Below are positions 41,773 to 51,425 of a DNA stretch of 64,000 bases, piece after piece. Made by a program: the position numbers and the translations under genes. Under the pieces are notes generated by a model that was given only the letters and a program-made list of their open reading frames with translations, ran no database searches and was not told the origin of the DNA. Source of the DNA: Terrimesophilobacter sp044464485 (GTDB taxonomy: Bacteria; Actinomycetota; Actinomycetes; Actinomycetales; Microbacteriaceae); NCBI GenBank assembly GCA_044464485.1, contig JBIQLG010000005.1, positions 62,001-126,000 on the forward strand, in the 5' to 3' direction. The first letter of the stretch is position 1. The number at the start of each line of letters is the position of its first letter.

Positions 41773-42792
41773 ATGAACAATAGGGGCATTCAAACCGTGC
41801 GCCCTGACGAGATTCCGGCGCTTACGGGCCTCAGAGCAATTGGTGCAGGTTGGGTAGTACCATTCCATTTCAACCTACGATCTACCCAGCATGGCCCCCG
41901 TTTCGATTCATTGGGCCGGTATCGAGTATGGGTGCACTCGGTGTCCTCGTCTTCTTCATCCTTCGGGTTACATCATCTGGCGTAACTACGGGTCGAATCT
42001 TTGCTCAAACTGCGAGCCATAGCGCAGTTTTTCTGGCGGCGATTTGCGCGATTGTCGCCTGTGAGTGCCACCACACAATTACTAGCGGTTCCGCTGGTGT
42101 GGTGGGCAATCGTCAAGCAGGACTGCTGGGGCGCCAGTAACCGACGGGTTTTCCGTTGGCGGATGGTTTCAAAGCGCCTTTATGGTTTATGGATTAACGA
42201 GCCCGTAACCGTCGTATCCGTGGGATCAGCCCTCATGGACACTGACCGCAGAGATGGTGGCGTATGTCGCTTTCGCCGCTCTTCTCGTGGTGATTCTCTT
42301 CACGCGTGCCCGCCAATTCTGTTTCCGGTCGCTGTGGATTGTTGTTGCCTTTGGCATGACCTTTGTTATTGCGGTAGAGCCGTGGACATTCCCCTGTCGT
42401 TGGCTCGTTGACATGGATCTGCGGTTCGTTGTAGGAGTGATCTTGCGTCTCGCCGAACTTCCACTGTCTCGGCTGAGATTTGAGGCGACGGTGGTGCAGG
42501 TCACGGCGCCGGCCGCGATCGTGCTTGCCTGCTACGCGGGGTTAACCCACACCATCACCGTTTTGCTCGCCGCATGGGTGTGGTCATTAACTGTGCCCAG
42601 TGGACTCGGTGTGTGGTTATTTTCGCTGGGCACCTCCCAAATTGCCGATTTTTCGTCGTACTCCCTTTAAATGCTGCATTGGGTACTGTTCGGCCATGGG
42701 AATGTATTCATTTACTATTTTCGCTCATTCGAGAGTCGTATAGTCCGTTGTTTACCGGCGTGATACTTGGAGTGGTCTCTGTCGCCTCGTGA
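41773..42792 (+). pseudogene. Acyltransferase family 3 (OafA-like) pseudogene
   Basis: Fragments of one acyltransferase read through different frames in the right order: ALTGLRAIGAGWVVPFHF, then PPFRFIGPVSSMGALGVLVF, then GYIIWRNYG, then FFWRRFARLSPV with TTQLLAVPLVWWAIV, then WDQPSWTLTAEMVAYVAFAA and further hydrophobic sequence to about 42792. At least four frameshifts (near 41877, 41965, 42005 and 42205) break it. The intact protein would O-acetylate a sugar of the polymer. This organism has probably lost that modification. Confidence 0.85.
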
Positions 42793-42862
42793 TTGACGTG
42801 GAGGTACTTTGAGACACCCGCGAGGAAAGTGCTCAACCGGGGATTTGCGCGTGAATGGCCAC

Positions 42863-44446
42863 TTAGGGTTGCGGATTCACATCGTGAGAGTGTTGCCCCT
42901 CAGGTTGCAGTTGACGATAAAGCTTGAGGTATGCCTCTTCTGGCTTAGGGGAGAGGTACACGTTTTCTAGGGTTGCCCGAGCTTTCCTAAGATCATATTT
43001 ACCCTCAAGAGCCTTCAAGACGCAGCGCGCGAAATCAGCGGCGTCGCCGATCTCAAAGATCTCACCAAACCCGGTTGACTGAACGATCGTGCGAACTCCC
43101 GGAAGATTTGACGCGACGACAGGAGTTCCCGCTGAGAGTGCCTCGACCTGCACTATGCCAAATGCTTCAAATGAATTTGTCGACGGCAACGCGAAGACAT
43201 CTAAGGAGGCGTAGAAGTCAGCGATTTGCTCATCGCGAAGAAAACCGAGCGCACGAATGCGACCCGCCGCGGAAAGGCGGTCGAACTTTTCGCGATCAAA
43301 GCTTGCTTTCTCAGTTAAGCCCACGGTGGGCCCCGCCAGCAACAAACAAACATTGTCGGGCAGAAGTTCGAGCGCAGAGATTATGACATCGATTCCTTTT
43401 TCGGAGGTGGGCCTGCCAAGGAATCCAATGTATTTTTTTCCCGATTCCGCAAATGTGGGCGAGCCACCGTGGCGATCCGTGCTGGTCGCAGGAATAGCTA
43501 CACCGCCGTTTTCTGCCATCACCCGCGCAAGTCGCGAGTGGACGGCGTAATCGGTGCTCGACGCAACAGTGAACTTTGCCCGTCGGATGAAGGCACTTTG
43601 TGAGAGATCCAGGGCTCGCGCAATAAGACTTCCCAGTCCGCCCGTGAGGGGAGCGTCGCACTGGAATGTCGCGATGAGTCGCCACTCCGGCCCAAGTATC
43701 CACGCCAGCAAAAATGACTCGGGATAGGGCATGTGAGCGTGGGCGATTCCCGCACGGTTCCGCATTCCCCACATCGCAGAAATGAGAGATAAAGAAAATA
43801 CGCCGCGGCCCAAAGAAAACGAATGACGGTAAGAGTGGACTGTCACTCCATTCAAGCTGGAAATTCCGACCTTCGTGTTGGTAGATACGCAATGGACGTG
43901 GACGTCGTAGCCATGTTGGCTAGCGAATTCTGCTAGATCTGCCGCCATATTGGTGAGGCCACTCACATGAGGTTTGTAGTACTGCAAGAAGACGTCAATG
44001 CGCTGAACGGAATCGCGACTGGGCTGGAGGGTACTTGTAGCAAGTGGGTCGGTGCTTGTCGGGTGTCGGAAAACCCAATTTCGCGAAAGCAGGTATGAAA
44101 GGACGACAAGGACCGCCGTGATTCCGACCTGGGAAGGAAAAGCGAAGAGGCCAGCGATATCGACGGCCAAGAAAAGGAGCGCGGAATTCGTGACGGCAGT
44201 AGCGAGATTGAGCGCTAGAAACCTTGCAAATTCACTGTGCCAATGGTTTCGTGACCGCCAAACTAGAAGTCTTTGCCAGATGAAGCCGTTCACTATACCC
44301 AAAAAGGCAGATATCCAGTAGACAGCCTGAACTCCAATTGTTGCTGAATAGAGGCGATCCAGAAGCCAGAATACGAAAAGCGTAAATCCGACATTGAGTG
44401 CACCGATGCCGAGATACCTGATCTTCTGCCATGAGTCTGCGCTCAC
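42863..44446 (-). CDS. GtrA-GT4 fusion: flippase-like domain plus glycosyltransferase
   Basis: 527 aa. Residues ~5-130 form a four-helix GtrA domain (YLGIGALNVGFTLFVFWLL, NGFIWQRLLVWRS, SRNWVFRHP). Residues ~150-515 form a GT-B glycosyltransferase with YYKPHVSGLTNMAADLAEFA, YIGFLGRPTSEKGIDVIISA and the EX7E-type SFEAFGIVQVEALSAGTPVV. GtrA and GT4 are normally separate proteins. The GTG start is 3 nt after the stop of the HAD-UbiA gene, so the two are co-transcribed and probably handle the same lipid-linked sugar. Confidence 0.88.
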   Translation of the reverse strand: MSADSWQKIRYLGIGALNVGFTLFVFWLLDRLYSATIGVQAVYWISAFLGIVNGFIWQRLLVWRSRNHWHSEFARFLALNLATAVTNSALLFLAVDIAGLFAFPSQVGITAVLVVLSYLLSRNWVFRHPTSTDPLATSTLQPSRDSVQRIDVFLQYYKPHVSGLTNMAADLAEFASQHGYDVHVHCVSTNTKVGISSLNGVTVHSYRHSFSLGRGVFSLSLISAMWGMRNRAGIAHAHMPYPESFLLAWILGPEWRLIATFQCDAPLTGGLGSLIARALDLSQSAFIRRAKFTVASSTDYAVHSRLARVMAENGGVAIPATSTDRHGGSPTFAESGKKYIGFLGRPTSEKGIDVIISALELLPDNVCLLLAGPTVGLTEKASFDREKFDRLSAAGRIRALGFLRDEQIADFYASLDVFALPSTNSFEAFGIVQVEALSAGTPVVASNLPGVRTIVQSTGFGEIFEIGDAADFARCVLKALEGKYDLRKARATLENVYLSPKPEEAYLKLYRQLQPEGQHSHDVNPQP

Positions 44447-44449
44447 TGC

Positions 44450-45934
44450 TTAGCTCGCCAACGCGTAAATCTGTTCCACAAAGGACTGAATTGTTGTGGA
44501 GGCGGCAATAAAGAGGAGCGCGATTAAAATTGCGGAGATGAGGCTCGCAGGGTTTCTTAATGCAAAGACGATCGGATCGTCGTGAACCACTCCTCGACCA
44601 GCTTGAAGCCAGATGTTCCCTATCCAATAGAACATTGCCGGGATCACCAGCCAGAGGAGGTCTCGAGAGGGGTAGAGCGCCGCCACGGCATCGCTTTGCA
44701 AATAAATTGCTAAGAGCAGCAGCACCGCCATTCCACTGCTGACGCCGAGCGTGAGCACGACAGTTGTGTCTACCGCTCTATAGCCTCGTCCAGGCAGGTG
44801 CTCGTCGGGGTGTTGGGCGGTGTGTCGGTTCAACTCTGAATACCGCTTGACCAGCGCCAGCGAGATGAATAGGAATAACGTCACGCTCGTGAACCAGAAC
44901 GACAGCGCAATGCTTGCCACAACTGCTCCCGCGAGAATCCGAATCATGTAAAGCAGTGCGAGCAAGATCACGTCGATGAGCGGCACGCGTTTAAGCCAAA
45001 AGCTGTAGATGATCGTCAATGCAGCGTAAAGGAGCAGTACCAATGCAAAACGTATGTCGATAGCAAAGGCGCCAACAATTGCCGCTACCGCCAGCACCGT
45101 GCTCACCAGGAACGCGTGCATCGGCAAAATATTTCCGGCCGCGATGGGTCGGAATGCCTTTCTTGCATGTTGTCGGTCTGACGGCAGGTCGATCAGGTCG
45201 TTGAGTAGGTACACAGCCGAGGCCATGAGGCTAAACACAACAAAGCCAGCCGCAACATGGAGGAGGGTTCCGAAATCTTCAAACTCATGTGCGGCGATCA
45301 AAGGAAGAAACAGCAAAAGGTTCTTGACGCTTTGGTGTAATCGCAGCTCCCTCACCCACGACCACCACGATGGTGGGGAGTCTTCTCGGAGCACCTGCGA
45401 GAACTCAGTATTGCGGGCCCACGATGGCAGTTTTTGATCGATTCGTTTCGACGTCACGAGGTAGGCATTGTTGGCCATTTTCCATACGGCGCGATCCTGG
45501 GCTGAGTTGCCAAGGTAGTCAAACCCTTGCGCACCGAAATCACCTACGAGAACCTGAGCTTTACGCGCGCCAGTGAGGTTTGTGTGGCCATCGCTAGCAA
45601 AGACTCCATCCAGAATTGGGTATCTCACCGCCATGGCTTTGGCCACACTGTGGTCGGCGCCGGTCGCAAGGTAAATAGTGCGACCTTCGCCATGCGCTGT
45701 TTCCAGAAAAGAGAGGACTTTTTCGTTGATGGGCAGAAGGCTTACATCAATATTTGACCTCGTCGCCAAATAGTGCTTTAGGCCTGCTCGATCGTTCTTG
45801 AGTGCTCGCCACACGACACCCACAAGGAGCCGCGGTCGGCGCAACGCGGCCGCGAGGGACTCGTGCAGTGAGTCTGTTCGCAGCAACGACCCGTCGAGGT
45901 CAACGACAAGGGGCGGCCTCAGTTTCAATTCCAA
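44450..45934 (-). CDS. HAD phosphatase-UbiA prenyltransferase fusion (DPPR synthase-like)
   Basis: 494 aa. The N-terminal ~180 residues are a HAD hydrolase with motif I VVDLDGSLLRTD (D12, D14), motif II Thr in LATGAD, Lys125 and motif IV GNSAQDRAVW. The remainder is a nine-helix UbiA domain with NDLIDLPSDRQHARK (245-259) and FRPIAAGN, which match decaprenyl-phosphate phosphoribosyltransferase, and a second Asp-rich loop near residue 310. It could transfer a 5-phosphoribosyl group to a polyprenyl phosphate and then dephosphorylate it. The start is a TTG at 45934 preceded by an AAAGAAAGAG tract. Confidence 0.87.
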   Translation of the reverse strand: MELKLRPPLVVDLDGSLLRTDSLHESLAAALRRPRLLVGVVWRALKNDRAGLKHYLATRSNIDVSLLPINEKVLSFLETAHGEGRTIYLATGADHSVAKAMAVRYPILDGVFASDGHTNLTGARKAQVLVGDFGAQGFDYLGNSAQDRAVWKMANNAYLVTSKRIDQKLPSWARNTEFSQVLREDSPPSWWSWVRELRLHQSVKNLLLFLPLIAAHEFEDFGTLLHVAAGFVVFSLMASAVYLLNDLIDLPSDRQHARKAFRPIAAGNILPMHAFLVSTVLAVAAIVGAFAIDIRFALVLLLYAALTIIYSFWLKRVPLIDVILLALLYMIRILAGAVVASIALSFWFTSVTLFLFISLALVKRYSELNRHTAQHPDEHLPGRGYRAVDTTVVLTLGVSSGMAVLLLLAIYLQSDAVAALYPSRDLLWLVIPAMFYWIGNIWLQAGRGVVHDDPIVFALRNPASLISAILIALLFIAASTTIQSFVEQIYALAS

Positions 45935-46155
45935 CCACTCTTTCTTTCGCGAATCGCTTTAGGCCTCTGGGAAACCCTTCTGATTACTCAGCAGCAGACG
46001 CATTCGGGCCCTCGTGCGCCGCTATCTACCGTAGTGTTACCATTCGCGAGAATAGTCGCAATCCGTCGTCGGGGAACCCTCTACGTATCAGTTCTAGACT
46101 AAGTTGACTGTTATCGAGGTGTCACTCTTGGCATTGTGGCAGTGGGGAACTTTTC
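45935..46155. promoter_or_regulatory. Divergent intergenic region between HAD-UbiA and GT2 genes
   Basis: A 221-bp AT-richer gap that must hold promoters for both directions. On the plus strand TAGACT (46095-46100) is a candidate -10 box, and GGGGA at 46145-46149 is the Shine-Dalgarno of the GT2 gene. No coding sequence is evident. Confidence 0.4.
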
Positions 46156-47850
46156 ATGGGCGTTGAGCGAGGTAACTCAATCGTCGTCCAGACATTACTC
46201 TCAACCACAGCAACTACGCGGTTTGATCGCTGGTACTCTGCTGTGCTCGACGCGCTTGGCGCTGCTGTCAGCGCGGGGGTTGTCAGCTCATGGCGTGTCG
46301 CTGTAGGCGGACAGCTGGCGCAGAATCCGCTCGGAGTGGATGTTCTCGCACGATGTGAGGAACAGGCACAGGGTGTCGGCGGGCAGTTCACGTATGCTGC
46401 ACTTCGCCCAGAATTGGGCTCTATCGAGGCTCACGCGCAGCTCTTGGGTGACGCCGACGAGGATTTCCTATTAGTTCTTGATTGCGACGCGATTATTCTC
46501 GCGAGCACAATAAGCCGGCTTATAAGTTCGCTGGATGGTGAGTGTTCCGCTGCCCGAGCACGGTGTCTTCCGGTCAATGATGATGGTGAATTGACAACCT
46601 TCGAACGTCGGGAAAACAAGCTGGACTACTGCGTCATTCATTCGCTCGGCGCGATGCGCGCTCGCGGTGCCGGCCATAACCAAACTGAGCGTGGCGGACT
46701 GACATTGGAGACTCACACGTGGCAACGGAAATGCGAGTCAAAATTCGCGCCTCACGCGGCGGTATTCCGTGATCACGAAGTGCTTCGGAAGTCTGAGGTA
46801 CGGCGAATAGCTGATATTCCGGCGGGCCCAGGCACCGGCTCCCTTTTAGAAGAGCTTTTCGCAAACACTGGGCTTGAGGTCGTCGAGAATATCGTCGCTC
46901 AGGGGTTGACCACGCCGGGCGATGAGCCTCTACTGTCTGTGGTGATGAGAACGCAGGTTCGTCGGCCCGAAGCTCTTCGAGATGCCCTTCTCTGTCTCTC
47001 TGGACAAACAGATGGTCGCTTCGAAGTCCTCGTCGTCATCCACGACGGTGATTCTGGAGAAGCTGGTCTTATCGTTGCTGACCAACCCGCGTGGCTGAGG
47101 TCGCGAGTTCGCGTCATCGCGGCATCGGGAGGAACCCGAGCGCATCCGCTTAACGTAGGAATTTCTGCGGCCCAAGGTTCGCATGTTGCGTTTCTCGACG
47201 ATGATGATGTGGTGTATTCACACTGGGTGGAGAGTTTCCTCAATGGCGCAGATCGTTTCCCTCGACGTCTCCTACGCGCGAACGCTGGAGTGCAACGAGT
47301 TGAAGCTATAGAGTGGCCAGATTCCCTTCCAGGGCACCGCAGTGACAGCGCCGTGAGCACACCGTACCCAGTGTCATTCGACTTCGTCGACCACATCCAG
47401 GTAAATATGACTCCGTTTATGGCCTTTGCGTTTCCCCGTCAATTCTTCACAGTGTTTGGAAACGCTGACGAAACCTTGGAAGTTTGTGAAGATTGGGATC
47501 TCGTATTAAGGGCCGCACGCGTGCTGGGGGTAGCAAACCTCCCGGCAGTGACCGCGGTGTATCACCGGTGGAACACAGGTGACGACTCGTACTCGGTGCA
47601 TGACCAACAGTCATGGGATCGAGATATGGCTCGGGTGAGGAAGAAGCTCAATTCTTTACCGTTACTCTTCCCCCCGGGTGCAGCGGAAGAGATGGCAGAT
47701 TTCTCTGAGCTGCGCACCGCGCAGACGGAGCTCTCCGCTATCCTCAAGAGTTCAAGTTGGCGCGTGACCGCGCCGCTTCGACGCGTAAAAGGATGGGCTG
47801 GCAGGCTGCGGGGGCAAACAGATCGCAATCAGTCGGGAACAGGTGAGTGA
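46156..47850 (+). CDS. GT2 glycosyltransferase with two GT-A-like halves
   Basis: 564 aa. The first half (~10-230) is a degenerate GT-A-like domain with FLLVLDCDAIILAS. The second (~265-480) is a canonical one: LLSVVMRTQVRRPEALRDAL, the metal-binding HVAFLDDDDVVYSHW and EVCEDWDLVLRAARVLG. The C-terminal stretch LKSSSWRVTAPLRRVKGW recurs in actinobacterial surface-polysaccharide enzymes. It heads a rightward group of four glycosyltransferase genes. Confidence 0.85.
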   Translation: MGVERGNSIVVQTLLSTTATTRFDRWYSAVLDALGAAVSAGVVSSWRVAVGGQLAQNPLGVDVLARCEEQAQGVGGQFTYAALRPELGSIEAHAQLLGDADEDFLLVLDCDAIILASTISRLISSLDGECSAARARCLPVNDDGELTTFERRENKLDYCVIHSLGAMRARGAGHNQTERGGLTLETHTWQRKCESKFAPHAAVFRDHEVLRKSEVRRIADIPAGPGTGSLLEELFANTGLEVVENIVAQGLTTPGDEPLLSVVMRTQVRRPEALRDALLCLSGQTDGRFEVLVVIHDGDSGEAGLIVADQPAWLRSRVRVIAASGGTRAHPLNVGISAAQGSHVAFLDDDDVVYSHWVESFLNGADRFPRRLLRANAGVQRVEAIEWPDSLPGHRSDSAVSTPYPVSFDFVDHIQVNMTPFMAFAFPRQFFTVFGNADETLEVCEDWDLVLRAARVLGVANLPAVTAVYHRWNTGDDSYSVHDQQSWDRDMARVRKKLNSLPLLFPPGAAEEMADFSELRTAQTELSAILKSSSWRVTAPLRRVKGWAGRLRGQTDRNQSGTGE

Positions 47851-47907
47851 CCGCCGCACAAAATTCGCTTGCTAAGCTATTTTCGTTACTGGCGCCGAAA
47901 GGAACCG

Positions 47908-50385
47908 ATGGTCGATTCTCGTTCGGGAGTAGTTTCCGTGGTTCTTGTCAACTTCCGGGGCGCCAGCGACACGCTTGAGGCCATTGACCATTTGGGCAAG
48001 CTCGATTGGCCGAAAGAGCAACTTGAGATTGTTGTGGTCGAGAATGCTTCGGGAGATGGAAGTGCCGAGCGAATACGAAGCGCTGCGCCGCACGTCAAGC
48101 TTGTCGTGTCTAAAACGAATGACGGCTTTGCAGGAGGGTGCAACAAGGGCGTAGCGGCATCCAGTGGAGAGTTCATCGCGCTTCTCAACAATGACGCGAA
48201 GCCGGATGCCGAATGGGTACGTGCCGCGGTTGAGAAATTTGCGGAATCCGAGGACATCGGTGCGGTCGCCAGCCGTGTGCTCGACTGGGACGGCAAACTT
48301 GTCGACTACATCGGGTCCGCTATGACCTGGTACGGAATGGGATACAAGCCGTTCACGTCGGAACCAGTTCCTAGGAACCCAGAAGTGCCTGGTGATGTAC
48401 TGTTCGGAACCGGCTCAGCCATGTTTGTGCGCCGCGAAGTTTTCGACGCGCTCAGTGGTTTTGACGAGCGCTACTTTATGTTCTTCGAAGATGTCGACTT
48501 TGGCTGGCGTCTTAACCTTCGGGGATGGCGCTTTGCTTATGAACCCAAGTCGCTCGCGTACCACAAGCACCATGCATCAATGGATGCATTCGGCTCCCAC
48601 AAAGAAACCTACTTGTTGGAACGCAATGCGCTCTACACCTTGTACAAGAATCTAGGTGAGGAAACGCTGTTAGAAGCGTTGCCTGCAGCAATCGCCCTCA
48701 GCATTCGGCGTGCGATTACTCGAAGCGACCTAGATTCGGCGTCATTTGACCTGCGAAAACCAGGCGGAGATCTGGAATCGTCGATGGAGGTTTCTAAACA
48801 AGCGATCGCAGCGATGTATGCGATCGACCAGTTCGCCGAAAATTTACCCGGACTATGCACAGAGCGTAGAAAAATTCAGTCGACGCGAACCGTATCTGAC
48901 AGCATGCTGTGGCGCCTATTCGGTCAGGTTGACGCACCAATCAATCACGAAAAACAGTACCTCCGAGGGTACGAAAACCTTGTCGCTGCGTTTGAAGTGA
49001 CTGAGCCACCGACAAACACGAGAGTGGTCATTGTCACGGGTGACCCTATCGGCAAGAAACTGGCGGGGCCGGCCATTCGTGCCTGGAGTATGGCGGAGTT
49101 GCTTTCACACTACAACGACGTCACTCTCGTGACGCTCACCGGCGCAGAGGCCATTGACGCCCCCTTCCAAGTCGTGCATGTTCGCCCCGGTGACGATTCC
49201 TCATTCTCCAAACTCGAGCAGTGGGCGGACGTGATCGTGTTCCAAGGGCACGCGATGGCCGTATTCGACTCGCTCCGCACCAGCAAGAAGATCCTCGTCG
49301 TGGATATTTACGACCCCATGCATCTCGAGCAGCTTGAACAGGGCCGTGAATTGCCGGCGGAGCAGTGGAAACGCCAGGTCGCTGATGCCACGGATGTGCT
49401 CAATGAGCAGCTGGAACGCGGCGACTTCTTTCTGTGCGCCTCCGAGCGCCAGAAAATGTTCTGGCTGGGGCAGCTTGCCGCTCTTGGGCGCATTAACCCA
49501 GATACATACGAGGGGGATCCCGATCTCGGCAATCTGATCAGCATTGCTCCGTTCGGCCTGTCCTCCACACCACCCGAGCACCAGCACGATGTGCTTAAAG
49601 GAGTTCACCCTGGGATCGACCGCGACGACAAACTTCTACTGTGGAGTGGTGGTCTCTACAACTGGTTTGACCCCACGACGCTGATACGTGCGGTCGCGCG
49701 GGTGTCTGAAACACGAAAAAACGTGCGGCTCTTCTTCCAGGGGACCAAGCACCCCCACCCTGGGGTGCCAGAAATGCGGATTGTGGCCGAGTCACGTGAA
49801 CTTGCCCGAGAATTAGACGTCCTCGACTCCGTTGTCTTCTTCAATGAATCCTGGGTCGATTACGATGAACGGCAAAATTATTTGACGGAAGCCGACGCAG
49901 GCGTCAGCACCCACCACTCGCACATTGAAACCACTTTCTCTTTTCGAACGCGCATTCTGGATTACCTCTGGGCGGAACTGCCCATGGTGGTCACCGAGGG
50001 CGATCATTTCGCAGAACTTGTCGCGCAGGAGGCACTGGGCATCGTTGTTCCTGCACGAGACGTTGAGAAGCTGACTGAGGCGCTCGATCGGGTGCTCTTC
50101 GACGAAGCATTCATTGCTCAAGCGAAAGCAAACATTCGCCGTGTTCGAGAGCTCTACTACTGGGATGTAACGTTGGCGCCTTTGGTGAACTTCGTCGCCA
50201 ACGCACAACATGCCAAAGATCAGCGGGGTATCGCTGCGAGGCAAAGTATCGCTGAGGCCGCCAGACGGCGTCGACGTCGCCAAACGGGGCTCAGACACGA
50301 TGTAGGGCGCGTCTTGTTCTACTTGAAGAATGGTGGCGCTGGAGTGGTGTTCGACAAGGTGCGACGACGACTGCGACGCCCCTAG
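47908..50385 (+). CDS. Two-domain glycosyltransferase: N-terminal GT2 (WbbL-like), C-terminal GT4-like
   Basis: About 825 aa. The N-terminal domain has VVLVNFRGASDTLEAI, VVENASGDGS, NDGFAGGCNKG, LLNNDAKPDAEW and the FMFFEDVDFGWRLNLRGW motif. The C-terminal half (~360-770) is a GT-B domain with GPAIRAWSMAELLSH, LLLWSGGLYNWFDPTTLI and THHSHIETTFSFRTRILDYL; its tail is very basic. It could add two residues in succession, the first perhaps rhamnose. The ATG at 47908 has GAAAGGAA just upstream; a TTG at 47869 is less likely. The stop overlaps the next GTG by one base. Confidence 0.88.
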   Translation: MVDSRSGVVSVVLVNFRGASDTLEAIDHLGKLDWPKEQLEIVVVENASGDGSAERIRSAAPHVKLVVSKTNDGFAGGCNKGVAASSGEFIALLNNDAKPDAEWVRAAVEKFAESEDIGAVASRVLDWDGKLVDYIGSAMTWYGMGYKPFTSEPVPRNPEVPGDVLFGTGSAMFVRREVFDALSGFDERYFMFFEDVDFGWRLNLRGWRFAYEPKSLAYHKHHASMDAFGSHKETYLLERNALYTLYKNLGEETLLEALPAAIALSIRRAITRSDLDSASFDLRKPGGDLESSMEVSKQAIAAMYAIDQFAENLPGLCTERRKIQSTRTVSDSMLWRLFGQVDAPINHEKQYLRGYENLVAAFEVTEPPTNTRVVIVTGDPIGKKLAGPAIRAWSMAELLSHYNDVTLVTLTGAEAIDAPFQVVHVRPGDDSSFSKLEQWADVIVFQGHAMAVFDSLRTSKKILVVDIYDPMHLEQLEQGRELPAEQWKRQVADATDVLNEQLERGDFFLCASERQKMFWLGQLAALGRINPDTYEGDPDLGNLISIAPFGLSSTPPEHQHDVLKGVHPGIDRDDKLLLWSGGLYNWFDPTTLIRAVARVSETRKNVRLFFQGTKHPHPGVPEMRIVAESRELARELDVLDSVVFFNESWVDYDERQNYLTEADAGVSTHHSHIETTFSFRTRILDYLWAELPMVVTEGDHFAELVAQEALGIVVPARDVEKLTEALDRVLFDEAFIAQAKANIRRVRELYYWDVTLAPLVNFVANAQHAKDQRGIAARQSIAEAARRRRRRQTGLRHDVGRVLFYLKNGGAGVVFDKVRRRLRRP

Positions 50386-51377
50386 TGAACAGGCGCCCTC
50401 GCATCTCCGTGGCTCTCTGCACGCACAATGGTGCCAACTTTATCGAAGAACAGCTGCTCAGCATTCTTTCTCAGACGACGCTTCCCGATGAAGTCGTCGT
50501 GAGTGATGATGCTTCGACGGATGACACGGTCGACCGTGTAACGGCCGTGTGGGCAAAGCAGCCTAAGAGTGCCGACCTGCCTGAGTTGCGGGTATTGCGC
50601 AACACCAATGCGTTGGGCGTCACGAAAAACTTTGAACAAGCACTACTGGCATGCCGCGGCGACGTTATTGCGCTCAGCGACCAGGATGACCGCTGGCACG
50701 AGAACAGAATTGACCGATCAATAAACCATCTGGAGGGTGACGAGCGTCTTCTTTTTATGCACACCGACGCAACTCTCGTCGATGAACACGGCGCATCCCT
50801 CCAGCTGGCGCTCAGCGAGGGCCTCGGAATCAGCAGAGTCGAGCGCGCGGAGCTGGAAGGGGGGAATGGTTACCGCACACTTCTTCGCAGAAATCTGGCG
50901 ACTGGTGCCACCAGCATGATCCGTCGAGACCTACTTGAGCTGACAACACCATTTCCGGCGCATTGGATTCATGATGAGTGGCTGGCAATTATCGCGGCGG
51001 CCGTGGGCGGTCACAGCTACCTGCCCGAACAACTGATCGACTATCGCCAGCATCCCACCAACCAAATTGGCGTAATGAAACTGAACATGGCCGGTAAATT
51101 GGGCCGACTCATGGAGACTCGTGGTGATCGCTACAACTTTCTGTTGGCTCGTGCAAGTGAACTCGCATCAGGGCTCCATGGGCTGGGTGACGCCGTTACA
51201 TTCCAGGTTAGGGAGCAGGCGAGGAGCAAACTTGCTCACCACGAGATGCGCGCGACTATTCCGGGCCCGCGTTGGAAGCGAATCGTGCCGGTGATGCGAG
51301 AGATGATGACCGGGCGCTACTTCCGCTACAGTCGAGGGTTCGCAGATGCTGTGCGAGATTTGGTACAGCCATTCTGA
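50385..51377 (+). CDS. GT2 family glycosyltransferase
   Basis: 330 aa. RISVALCTHNGANFIEEQLL, VVVSDDASTDDTVDRV, NALGVTKNFEQAL, then the donor-binding ALSDQDDRWHENRID. This subfamily (SDQDD motif) includes rhamnosyltransferases of O-antigen loci. The basic C-terminal part contains no clear membrane helix. It is translationally coupled to the 825-aa enzyme (TAGTG overlap). Confidence 0.9.
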   Translation: MNRRPRISVALCTHNGANFIEEQLLSILSQTTLPDEVVVSDDASTDDTVDRVTAVWAKQPKSADLPELRVLRNTNALGVTKNFEQALLACRGDVIALSDQDDRWHENRIDRSINHLEGDERLLFMHTDATLVDEHGASLQLALSEGLGISRVERAELEGGNGYRTLLRRNLATGATSMIRRDLLELTTPFPAHWIHDEWLAIIAAAVGGHSYLPEQLIDYRQHPTNQIGVMKLNMAGKLGRLMETRGDRYNFLLARASELASGLHGLGDAVTFQVREQARSKLAHHEMRATIPGPRWKRIVPVMREMMTGRYFRYSRGFADAVRDLVQPF

Positions 51378-51413
51378 ACTCTCACTCCTGCCAACCGGCC
51401 ATCAAGCGATTGC

Positions 51414-51419
51414 TACGAT
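51414..51419 (+). promoter_or_regulatory. Probable -10 box (TACGAT) for leaderless GT2 gene
   Basis: TACGAT, GACCGT, ATG: a 6-nt gap to the start at 51426 in a 48-bp intergenic region without a Shine-Dalgarno. Confidence 0.45.
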
Positions 51420-51425
51420 GACCGT

